64,000 bases of DNA from Priapulus caudatus (lineage: Eukaryota > Priapulida > Priapulimorpha > Priapulimorphida > Priapulidae), in NCBI RefSeq assembly GCF_000485595.1, contig NW_014577090.1, positions 809,745-873,744 of the forward strand, written 5' to 3'. Positions 48,070 to 60,500 of the stretch are shown here, piece after piece; the stretch's first letter is position 1; each line of letters begins with the position of its first letter. Below the pieces are notes generated by a model. The model was not told the origin of the DNA and searched no databases. It saw only the letters and a list, made by a program, of their open reading frames with translations. A program made the translations under genes and the position numbers.

Positions 48070-51000
48070 CACACGCACGTACACGCACATATAAACACGC
48101 AGGCACGCACGCACGCGCGCATGCACATACACGCACCGCGACACATCATATGGTTTTAATGGACATGCGGTTTATTTAGCGAGAAAGGTATTGTGTTGCA
48201 TGTGGCGCAGGTATTGCATATGGCACGTAGTGTAAACAATCAGTTTACTCAAGCTAACCCCAATAGATATCGCGTGCGCGCGATATAGAAGCCCGCGCGT
48301 AATAGCTTGCTATGTTCGCGGTGCTGCAGCTCGCTTGATGCTTCAGAGAAGGAATATTTTGCTAAAATATTTACTAGTGCGACAAGTTCTGACACCCTAA
48401 CATTATACAAGCCCGAACGAAAACGTAAAATATAACGTAGAGAACAATAAAAAAAAAGTAAAGAAGATAAATTCTACAAGATTCGCAACGGTTCTTCGTT
48501 ATCTGCTTATCAGTTCGGTCTCACAATCGCTCTACATCAGTTTCTAGGATTTGTCATGGAACCGCAGCAACAGACGAGAGAACGAGAGGCAGAGGCGAGT
48601 AGAAACAGGGCTTCACTGAGCGCCGGACGCACCGTTAGACGAGGCCACCCGCGTAAAAAGCATTCAACAGCTCAGAATTCTGACGGGCAGCGTGGTTGAC
48701 CCCTGAAGGTCACGAGATCAACGCGCTTGCCCCTGAGGGTCACGACACATTATTAAATATGTGTAAACGTCGACCTATATACTTAGTGTAATAATTATGA
48801 AACATTCGTATGTGTTTAATAATGCTACGCGTGTAGGCGTATATAAATGTATGTACGATAGTTAAAGTATCAAAGTAGTCAGAGGTGGTATTAAGACATT
48901 GCTTGGCTCGACAGCTAGTGTATGATTCCTAATTAGCATGAGAAACATCACAGATATGTCAATGACGACGTTCTCGTATCTTTATTTGTATTATGTGGTT
49001 AAGCATCATCCTATAGAAACTTGCCGCAACAATACATTGTTAATATGCATTAAGCATCTCATGGCAACTGACCACATCTAGATTATAACAGCGAGACCAT
49101 GACACAGAACATCAATATAGAAATAAAAACTAGCATAGCATAATACATTGTTCATATAAAATACTAGTCGCGTGACCAACACGAGTTAATAACGACGACT
49201 TCAGCGATTGTTTATTCTATACGGGACAATATAGCTTACAGCGGCTGTAACAGTTAGCCATCACAGTGACTTGAGTTATGGTGAACTCTTATGTAAGCTG
49301 CTACTGGGCAGAAGGCAGATGTGACATGAAGATGGTCCGTAGTCGGCATTGGCAATATTATAGTAGAATGAAACTTCCAAATTTTTTCGCACAGCGATGT
49401 AGATGACAGCCGTGACAATGCCATATTGATGACACATAACATGGTCACGCAAGCACAATAATCTAATGCAGAATGTAACACAGTCATGTAACAGGGTTAC
49501 GTAAAATCTGGTCATGTAACACGGCAATCTGTAGCATGATAATGTAACACAGTCATGCAACATGATCATGGAACACGGCGTCTTAAATAACAAGCCAATA
49601 TAACAGTAATTTAACGTGGTTACCTCAAACATGGTAATGTAACGGTGTCTATACCTCGATAAAATTGCAAGATGTAATATAACACGATAATATAAAGTGT
49701 AACATAGTCACGTACACTCGCATGTAAACATAATTTCACATATCAATCTATAACACCATAATATAACTTAATAGAAAGATCATGATACTAATAAAAAGGT
49801 AATAGAAATCACCGGTTAGCAGTACGCTCAACCCAGAATTAGACTCATCAACAATGACAAACGTCAANNNNNNNNNNGTTCTGAATGGGGGGAGGGGTTT
49901 GTCATATAATATAATGACTTTTTTCAAACAACTATTAGTCAACAACCAATTCCGCTGTGTAATTATTGAAATTTATTCCAATTTAAAAGTTTGTTCCACA
50001 GTAATATTTGAAGATCTCACTCTTAAATTATTATAAGATTTATTATAATAAAATACAGTGTAAATTATGCCGCAAATAAAGTGCAAAACTTCAGAGTACA
50101 CTCAGTACAGTATAATTATTATGCTTGCTCCTCCACTGCCCGTAGCTACGCTTCAAAAAATCTAAAAATTCTCAGAAGATGCATGCGAAGTACGGCCTAT
50201 CATACGATCGATTGTTACTGTATGCGTTTGTCTGGAACACTACCGGCCCCTTGTTTGTGATCCATTTGGCACAACCGGCGTCAGCCGGGTCCCGCATATC
50301 AAATCGTGCACGATGTCCCGGCCACGGCTGGGACCCGCAGTGAAAGCCAGAAAGGGTTTAGCCATGGATAGTCGAAAGAGAAAGAACATTACCGGCACTA
50401 TGGATGCCTTTTTAACAAAGGTACGACATCCAGACGACGAGTCTCAAAACGAAAGTGAAACTTCTAGGCCTACTTCTGAACTTTGCCTGTGAGAATGAAA
50501 GAGACCTAACTACAGGACAACTTAGCGGGGGGGCCTGTCCAAGCCGGAAACGCTATGGAACAGGCCATTTGGAACTGGAAACAGGGACCACAGGCACCGG
50601 CAGCAACCGATCAAACTAACAGGCCTAATCTAGCCCAGAACCGTGGAAATGACTCACGATAAAACTGCAGCACAGCAAGGAGAATCTCGATATAGGTGTA
50701 TGTGTGAGAATAACTGACAAACAGCATCATACAAATATTGACAGGCAAGTGGTATTCCAAAAGGTTACACGTTTCCTACTAAGACATGTTTTCAGTGCGA
50801 AAAACAGAAAGTTCAACGCCTCCTGGTTGAATGAACAACCATGGCCTAAGGTACTTCTGCATTAGTAAAGGACGGTGTTTATGTGTTTACTGTCGGGGGG
50901 TTTTTTTATTTTTTTCGGTACCGGCAGCGTGTGCAGTGCGCTGAAAGCGCGTTCATTTCGGGATGCACAGCCTGTGAGTGACTGGTAAAAACATTTCTTT

Positions 51001-53422
51001 ATGATTAAAGACGGCACCTCTAGAAATGTTAATGTAAGGGCCATCTAACAAACACTGTCAAAGCATGGAGAGGTTATTCCTGTCTGTATCCACTTGGTAA
51101 ACAAAAAGATGTACGTAGTCAGTTGTCATCAGCTTTTTCAAAAGCAAATAGAACGTAACCATAAAATCATATCTAGCTCATACTCGATGTAATATTCTTT
51201 GTGGTAAAGAACTCCATTTAAGAGGGAGAACTGAAACAGAAGCCAATTTTATGGCTCATCAATTTTCCATTGCTTCTAACGTTAACCCTTGTACTGAACA
51301 GCATCTTGCCAATGCCACCCCAACGCACATGCCTAAATCTGTCACCACATATACAAAATGAATTTGATTGAGCTTTGTGGAGAACAGATAAGGGATACCA
51401 GTTGTAAAAGTTTAATGATTCTCTTTGCTTCGGCTGATGTGCTGATGAGGCTACCGATTGTGCACACTTGAGCAAGTTGCAATGTGTGTTAGAATTTGTT
51501 ACAAAGGAAACAAACGATATCACAGTACGTGAGGCAGTTTCTTGGCTTCAAAGATGCGTAGTTCAGCTACAGGTGAAGCCCTTAGCAAACCATTCTGCCA
51601 AACACTTAGATAGTGCTGGCATCAATGCCAATAAGAATGAAGCCCAATGCTTATGATGGGGCCTCTAATATGAGCGGGAAAGTATAAAGGAGTACAGGCA
51701 GAATAAAGAGAATTTTATCCAGATGCCCTTATATCCATTGTCAGGCTCTTGCCTAAATTTGGCTATAGTTCATGCTGTAAGTGATCCGCGCTCATTAGAA
51801 TGATGATTGGGCACTGTTTCAAGGAATTGCATTTGCATGTTCCATACGTCTGCTTAAACGCCAGCTTCACTTTAAACTTGCCCATGATGGAGAGCGAAAC
51901 CGCCCAAAGAAAGATTGAAGAAAAGCCGGATAAACTTAGACCTCTGTGAAACTAGATGGAGCAGTCGACCTGATGCATTGTTTACTTTTAAAATCATCAC
52001 TTTTGACGTCGTTGTTGCATGGCTTTGGCGAACTAAGAGCTAAATAGTGCATTCTAAAGTCGTGCCTTCCGTTGCTGTCGAATCGCTGAAGTTCGAATTT
52101 ATTGTTTGCGTTAGTTGCAGCTGGAGAGCATTCTACAGAACGTTGTTCCCTTATCAAAATGCCCTACAACGGATAGATAATGACTTGCGTCACTTGCGGC
52201 CAAAAGAGATCCAGAGTCGCTTATCGGATTACCCTTAACGAAACTACGTACACGTTGATGGAAAGCTGGGATAAACTATACCAGACGCTACAAAACTAGC
52301 AGAAACATTGATTGTCCAACCTTACGGATGCTAGATAACTGGAAAGACAAGACCCACGAAGATAATGTATCTGCTGCCTGACCGAAGGAGTACTGCGAAG
52401 TGTCGTTGTTTATCCTTTTCTGGATCACCCCATCCTTATGGAACTAGAAACTTCGTCTCGTATATGTCCCAGTGACCGGTTTAGTGCCCAGCTACCTCGT
52501 GCCATCTAACCTCCACAAACTCAATCCTGAAATAGAGGCCAATCTCTTTGTTCCATTGGCCTAGCTGAGTAGTTCCGCATGAGATGCCGCCATTGCAGGA
52601 AAGTGAACTTCTCTAGGTGGAAGACACAAATGGCACGCGCGGACAGGATGACATTCCATGATTCCATATTGTGAGACCACTGCGTCAATGCTGAACACTG
52701 ATCTGCTATCCAAACATATCCGTTGTCACTGACAGTGCCTACTAACCATGCCAAGATCTTCGGCAACTGCTGAAGGTCTTTCCAGCGCAATGCGCCAGAA
52801 TCAAAAAAACTACATCGTTCTACAATAATGAAGAGAGACTCAGCGGTTTGGCACTCCATGCAATCCACAGAGAGCTTTGCAATTGACGTTGATGCTGGTG
52901 CCTGAAAACATTTGCATCAGCCATGGCAATGTGGGATAGCTCTCGCCTCTCTATTAGGCTAACTAAACATTTACTACGCTACAGTTGTATCAAAGACAAT
53001 TACTGGCTATTTAGTTGTAATCAAAAGACATTTCTTGGCCTTCTTTGTATCTACAAGTATCAGAAGTTGAACAAGTAAAGACTACTCTCGTACATGTAGC
53101 TTGCATTTAATTTTAAATACATCTATGTAGTATTGAATTACGTACTATTTTAACTCGTTTGCTTTTGGGACGGTTTCAAAGTGATTGGAAATTGAGGCGC
53201 GTCTCAAAGTTAGCAAGAGGCCAGGCGAACCAGAATGAACACTCGGAGAAAGCGCCGTTTCCGCGCCATATCTGGGGGTTGTAAAACTCCAAAAATTTCC
53301 TTGTACGCTCCGCGCCAACCAATTTGGTGGCGCTCGCCTCAATAGTCGCTGCTACAACTTTGAAAATCCTGGCTACTGCCCCTGTATTATATAATATATA
53401 TATGATTATATGTGTGTGTGTA

Positions 53423-53469
<47 letters not shown>

Positions 53470-54946
53470 TTGTATAATATATATAACATGGAGTAATGGA
53501 AATCATTCTGCTGCTACTTGTTCGCATGTTTTGAGCCACCTCGTGCGCGGGTGCCTGGGCTGTAATACGGCGAAGTATTACGCGTGGAGAACCGCTCAAT
53601 AGTGAAGCTTGTGACGGATCCTCGGATGATTAATTACGGAATGCACGTACTCCGCATCCTGGAGTAATTAATAGGGCAGGTCAACAGAAACCGCCTTTTG
53701 ACAGCGTATTCTAGCTGCGCAATGTAGTTATTCCCACTGTTTGGTTTTGAATGGTTGAAAACAATGGCTCATGGATCAATAACGCCACGAAACGATCGCA
53801 TGATGTTAGGATTCTTTTCTCTCTTTTTTCTTCTTTTTTCTTCATTCCTCTGATCCTCCTCTCCCCAATCCTCCCCTCTTTCTTCTTTCCCTCCTCTCTC
53901 CTCCTCCTTCTCCTCCTCCTCCTCCCCTACTTCCTCCTCCTCTCCTCCTCCTCCTCCACATCACCCACCATTCTGCTGCTCTCTGTCCTCTTCCAGCTGC
54001 TTGCTGTCCTGCTGCTCCTCCCTCCTGCTGCTGCTGCGTCACTTCTGCTCGCTGCTCCTTCACCGCGCCCCCTCATCTTATATCACCACCATTGCACGCC
54101 GGAACCGCCTGTAAGCGGCAGCCTACATCTCTCTCCATCTTAATCTTCTCTCCGCGCGACGGCGACGCTTGTCTCAGGGGGAGACTATAGGTGGACGCTT
54201 ACGTCGCCGTTTAGTGCGCTGCGTCTTACACGGACACGCACGCGATTTAGATGTGTTGCGATGCGGCATCGGGCATGATCCAAGCTACCAAGAAGATCAT
54301 GTCTCCTGGTGGTGCAGAAAACTCGATCACGGTGAGAGGGGTGGCGATAGCAGGAAGACGAAGAAGAAGCCAGGAGATGAGGGAGACGGAGAGCGAGCGG
54401 CAGGGAGAGGGGAAAAGCGCGGTAATGTGTGTGCTGTGCGTGCGTGCGTGCGTGTGTGCGCGCGTATAGTGGCGTGTTTTCGTGATGAGAGGAAGGTTAG
54501 CTGGTTAACCGCAGCAATTTCATTACACAGCGCAGGCCGGCTAGATTCTGTTCTCATGAAGGACGAATCCTCACACACTCAGCGGTGATTCACTCACGGG
54601 CTCCCAGCAAAACGCCCGCTGGAGAGACGCTTTTCGTTGCATGAATTACGAACGAAGACAACCGAAAATTCTATCAAATTCAGATCAAAGCATTTAGCTA
54701 ATGCACGGAATCTAAGCTTAGCAGACTAATCACTAGCGATAGGTGGCCTAGTTAAATTTGTAGTCAGACAGCTGCTTGACCGACCGATAAGCTCCTATAT
54801 CAAGCTGCGTCAATGTTTTATTATATTACGTAACCGCTGTTAAAATGAGCGTGTGCCTGCATGCGGTTTCACGAATTCGTCGTTGTAATACACTCGGGGC
54901 CGACCAACAGCCCCCCCCCCCCCCCCCCCCCCCCCCACCCCCCCCG

Positions 54947-55023
<77 letters not shown>

Positions 55024-56545
55024 ACCCCCCCCCCCCCCCCCCCCCCCCCCCGCCCCCCTGCGGGGTGGTGGGTAGTAAGATGCCCGCTGTTACTGCGCTG
55101 TCCGCAGCCACGAACCACCGTAGCTAACACCATGGAGCAGTGGTGGACAAGGCAGACAAAGTCAACATTAGTCTGGAAACAAACGGTAAGCTAAGCCGAC
55201 CTCTCCTATATTCTGCAGTGCGCTTTCACTGCCTGCCCATATTTCCTTCCCAATATTTCTTCGTCGATCTATCGCTCTCTCTTATCTCCCTTTCATTTCT
55301 CTCTACACTATCTCTCTATCTCTCCCGCTATATATATATATATATGATATATCATATATATATATATATTCATACACAATAGTTATTTATTTATTCACCG
55401 AAAGATATAAGAGAACCTCTAGCCATTCGCGGGAACTCTCTATGACCTCCGCTGATTATGTGATATACATATATACCCACGACATTACTCCACGTCCATG
55501 ATCACGCGCCACGGAACAAACCTAATCCTAAAAATATTAAAAACCACATTCTTATACGTCAGATACACGGCACGTATAAAACCTTGAAGCACCCTCTATA
55601 ACATTGCGCTTCCTCGCAGTGTCTACTATAGAGACGATGCTGGCCTTAAGCTTTATTATCTAGCTTATAGTTTATACGCATAGTTTTATTCAGTTTATTG
55701 TCCGGGCCTGTCAGCCTCAATTATTAGACTGGAACGACGGTCTCAATCTCCAAACTGAATATCGGTTAACAAACTGTGGCTGATCAATCTCAGGTATAAC
55801 ATTCGCACTCCTTGCAGCGCGCCTATAACTTTGCAGCATTCTCTCAGCGCCCTCTATCAACATCAAATTTCTCTTCGTTAGCGCGCATACATTGCACATT
55901 CTCTCAGCGCCCTCTATAACATCGCACTTACTCGCAAGCGCTGCCTTATAACATCACACTTTCTTTCTCAGGCCAGCTTGACGTACGGGTGATTACGCAT
56001 TTTTTCGACAATCCAAGTTCGGAGGAGCTTCCGGTGCGCTGCTGCTTCGTGTCGCGCAGAGTTCGTGTGTCCAGGACTTCGCGAGAAGATGGAAGGAGGA
56101 TGCTCAACTTCCTGCGCGCCGAGTCATCGCTCGATGATGACGCGTCTGTTCCACACACAGTGTTGAGTGATAGTAGCGGAGAGAAGGGGGGCAGTCCCCT
56201 AGATTTTGAGAGCACAATTAAAAAACTAGACAGAGGGCACTCACGGAGAGTGATACCTCCGCCAGATCTAACATGTATAGTGTAGCGAGTGCTCGCGCTG
56301 CGCTGTTGCTGCTGGGCTTGACTGACTCGCGCCTGACCTGCTGACTCGCCGCTCGTAGGTGGCGGCTGCTGACTCGACCGCTCGCTGCGTGGTTGCTGCT
56401 GACTCACTCGCCTGCTGCTGGATCGCCGCTCCGCTGACTCGACACGTATCGAATCGCGCCGCCCGCTTGCTGACTCCGACACGCTATCGATCGCGCCGCC
56501 CGCTCGCTGACTCGACGCGCCTTATTCGATCGCGCGCGCGGGACT

Positions 56546-56587
<42 letters not shown>

Positions 56588-57481
56588 CACTCACATACAC
56601 ACACACAGCACACAGCACACCGAGACCGATTACATTTGACCTTCGCCTCCACTCCGTGGCGGAGGTAATAAGCTTAGCCAATAATCGTAAATAACACTAA
56701 CGTGATTTTTGGGGTCACTGTATCCGTGGAAGCCTTGTCCAAGCCTTAGTGCCTGACACCCTACCCACTATGGACGTCGATCAAGAGCTGGCGCCCGTCG
56801 CTCATCATTACCACAGTGAGTTCATGAAATTTGCCCCCTTCCCTAGGAATTTGCTCAGTTACGGCCCTGGGTTGGTCGCGCCTCACATCACATACATTAC
56901 ATTCTCGCGTACGTATTTCTGTTTTACAAAAAGATCCGACTCGCGGACATATCGGCGAGGCAGTCCAGGCTTTGCGCGTCTGCTCCGTTCTCACAGGTGC
57001 CGCCGCCAGCGTGAAGCTGACGGGGATTGCGAACGAGCAGCGACGGCATGCCGCCGCTGCTTGGTACTGCAGCGGCAGGGCTAATAACGATGGCGCGGGA
57101 AGGGCTAGTGATGGCGACAACACCGACGACGGGTCAGGAGTGGAGGTGACGAACGACATTGGCGGCGACAGAAACAGACTCGACAGCGTCGGCGAGACGC
57201 TTTCCGCGCATTCCGTCCTGCGTAACAAAAAGAAACAGAAACAAAAGAGCTCCTTGTGTACGATCATCTAGACGATCCTGAGATTAACACAGAGTCAGGC
57301 ACTCAAACAGACAGACAGAGAGATAGATGGTCAGACAAACAGACAGACAGAGAGACAGACGGACAGACAAACGAACGGACAGACAGACAGGCAGACAGAC
57401 GGACGGATAGGGAGACAGGCCAGACAGACAAACAGAACACGCAGGTGCACACGCCACACACACACACACACACACACACAA

Positions 57482-57519
<38 letters not shown>

Positions 57520-60500
57520 GCCGCGCGCGCAAGCACGCACATACGCACACACACGCACATACACCTACCACACCGCACACAGAATGCAGGAGGAGGGAGT
57601 GTGACGTGAGAGGCGAGAGAGAAGATGAGAGACGAGAGAGAGACGAGAAAGAGAGAGCGAGCGAGAGAGGAGAGAGAGAGAAGAGAGAGAACTGGAGAGA
57701 GAGGAGAGCAATGGAGAGCAGAGAGAGAGAGAGAGGAAAGAGAGATAGAGAGAGATGAGAGACGAGAGAGAGAGAGAGATGGAGAAAGAGTGAGAGATTA
57801 GAGAGAGAGAGAGAGAGAGGAGAGAGAGCAGAGAGAGGAGAGAGAGAGGGGAGGGAGAGGAGAGAGAGAGAGAGCGCGAAAACGGCGGCGTGAGAGGAGA
57901 AGGAGAAAAAAATGAGAGAGAGAGCAGAAATGTACAAGTGAATTGGCACAATTATATGGCTATACATTGAGGATGCAACGCCAACTACATCCTAGTTTTG
58001 TATGATTCTTGATGTTCATGCGTGTTATGACCATAGAAATAAGTATACTAGATTAAGACATTTGCTCTCTATATATTTCTATGGTATTAGAACTGTTATT
58101 TAGTCTAGTGTTCGTGCCTGTGTACATAGAGAACACCACAAAGATGATTCGAATAGAACGCCTTCCACCCATTGTCAACGCTTTGGTATCGAGTGTCAAC
58201 AATAATTATTTAGGATATGACAGGTTTATGTTACATCTAGGATTACATCAAAGTAATGCTGAATGAATTCTGACTACAAACATAGTTAAAAAAACCAGAA
58301 AAAAAGCATTTTTAACAGGTAAATCTTACCGTCTTTTTAATTCTAAATTTATTTAACAGTTATTGACGTTTGTCATTGTTGATGAGTCTAATTCTGGGTT
58401 GAGCGTACTGCTAACCGGTGATTTCTATTACCTTTTTACTATTAGTAGTTCCCTGTGTTCAGACAAGTTTGTGTCCTCTAGCGCAGTAGGATTCTACTGC
58501 AAGCGACCTATATATAAAGCAGACCTCTACCTTAGTAACCGGAGAAAGAGAGTACAGCTACTATACGCCGCATTTACGCTGTTTTAATTAGAGCTTCCGT
58601 GACGATATAATGATGCACTCGCCCACCTTTTAATTACAAGTTGACGCATACAATGTCGCAACCATCGATACAGACTCATTTCGCGCGACCGCCGCTGCTA
58701 AAGGATTATCTACCTGTAGTGGGCCCTGAGAGCCTCATATAGCAACTGTTATTGCCGAGAGATGATTCATCTATAAGGGGCGCTGCGGCTCTCACCTTGT
58801 AGATGTTATTGGTGACGGCTAACGTGTCGAAATAGCTGTACATCTTGTCACACATGTGCACGACGTCTATGGGCCGCACGAGCGGGTTAGCACACAGTGC
58901 CGTGAAGCCCATGACGTCAGAGTAGAGGATGGAGACCATGTCGTATTGCTCAGCGTCCACGGATTTGTTCTCCAGCAACGACGCAACGATGTTAGACGGA
59001 AGAATCTGCAAAGCGGCGTAGAAATGACGTGAAATCACAGGTTAATTAGTCACTAATATGTGACAGCGTAAAATTCAAACACAACCACCACTTCTAGTCT
59101 CTTTGTAGTCCATTTCAACTTGCCGTACATTAATTATTACATAAGTTTCAAGACACTTCAGGTCAATGACAGCAGAAACCTCCCATCTTACGCCCACCTA
59201 CCGCCCGCCCTTCTCCTTCCTACTCGCCTTCCTTCCCATTCTCTCCCTATGATTACCTCCATCAGCACCTCCACGGTTCGTTCCTTCTCCTGGTTAAGCT
59301 TCGCGTGCAGTACCTGCAGAGAGATGGACGCCTCCTCTAACCTGTTCATCAAGCTCCTCTCGCCACGCCTCTCATGACTCATCAACACCATCGCCCGCGT
59401 CTTGTCGTGACACGGAATGTCCGAAAGGTGGAGCCCGTGTTGCGCTAGCTCTTCCAGGCTGCGCACGCGAGGAGAGCAGAGGAATGCCATGCAGTCGTTC
59501 TCCTCCATGTATATCATCTGTCCCTTCAGACGCAGCGTCTCCACCTCCGCTCCTCCCTCTTCGGGCGTCGCGGATGCCCGCCGGGCCCTCCCACCGAAGT
59601 CGAACACGTCTGGTTTCGACGCGGCTACGAACACGGCGTGCGTGTGATCGATGAAAGCGGTGAAGTCGCATTCGACGCGCGGCCTTACGATGTCAAACAT
59701 GTCCGACAGCAACAGCCTCCCGTGCTGCTGCTTGTACGCCACCAACCCGCGCAGCACGACCCGGCCCGCCTGGATGATCTCAAGGTCACGATTAAAGATG
59801 ATGTGGAAGGGGAAAGCCCGGGAGAACGTGTCGACCGCGAGCAGGGATTTCGCGGGGTTGTGGCTCGGGTTGGACAGCATGCTGTCCTTGGTCGAGAGGC
59901 TGTTCTGATTAAGGGCGTCCGCCATTACGTCGATGTCCATGCCCTCCGTGGTGATCCGCAGTACCACGTGGTCAGATGTGTCGCTGATGTCAGTATCCAA
60001 GTTTGCCACAACCTACAGACAGAGAAGGAAACGCGGTCGATGAGGGACGCTGAAACACCATTGAGGAAGCCATGGAGGAGTATATGAGATGAATGGGGGT
60101 TGCTGGCTACTTGATTATTTTATTTGAGCATTTTAAATGGATTCAATCATCGAGTTATTTATTTTGATTTATTAGCATTTCTCTTATATGTAATACGGAC
60201 AAGTTGAAAACACATCAAACAGAACGATTTCTAGAAGACAAACTTGAATTTTATTGGCGGCTTATGTAGCTATCTGGCATCTTTCAGAAAATAAAATTAT
60301 CAATATAACGGGGCCTTGCACAAGAACTTTTATTTACATCATAATATTGTGTACCAACTGAGACTTTATTTACATCGAATAAACGAAGGCTTTTTCATAA
60401 CAGGCACAGGTGAATAGCGGTACGTAATTAGCTAAGCTACGTGGTTGGGGGCGATCGATGCTGCATTCAATCAGACAATGTCGCTTTCACTAGTTGTTCC

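Larger units (their letters stand above)
53591..58440. repeat. Right arm of a broken palindrome
   Basis: Reading its reverse complement gives, in order, the A block (58440-58300), GA/CT tract, 1.45-kb unit, 60-bp minisatellite, (TA)n, cyclase exon 45965-46119, cyclase exon 46637-46783, GGA tract and the 47.2-kb flank. These are the contents of 29.9-35 plus 44-47.4 kb. Copies inside exons differ by frame-breaking insertions. Confidence 0.8.

Noticed and set aside
50862-51044. Minus-strand frame with [11 protein letters not shown], similar to the hAT dimerisation motif
   Set aside because: The transposase remnants around it are on the + strand and in the expected order; one short resemblance on the opposite strand is likely chance.
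54840-55133. Poly-proline and poly-glycine proteins
   Set aside because: Translation of the poly-C run in a broken exon copy.
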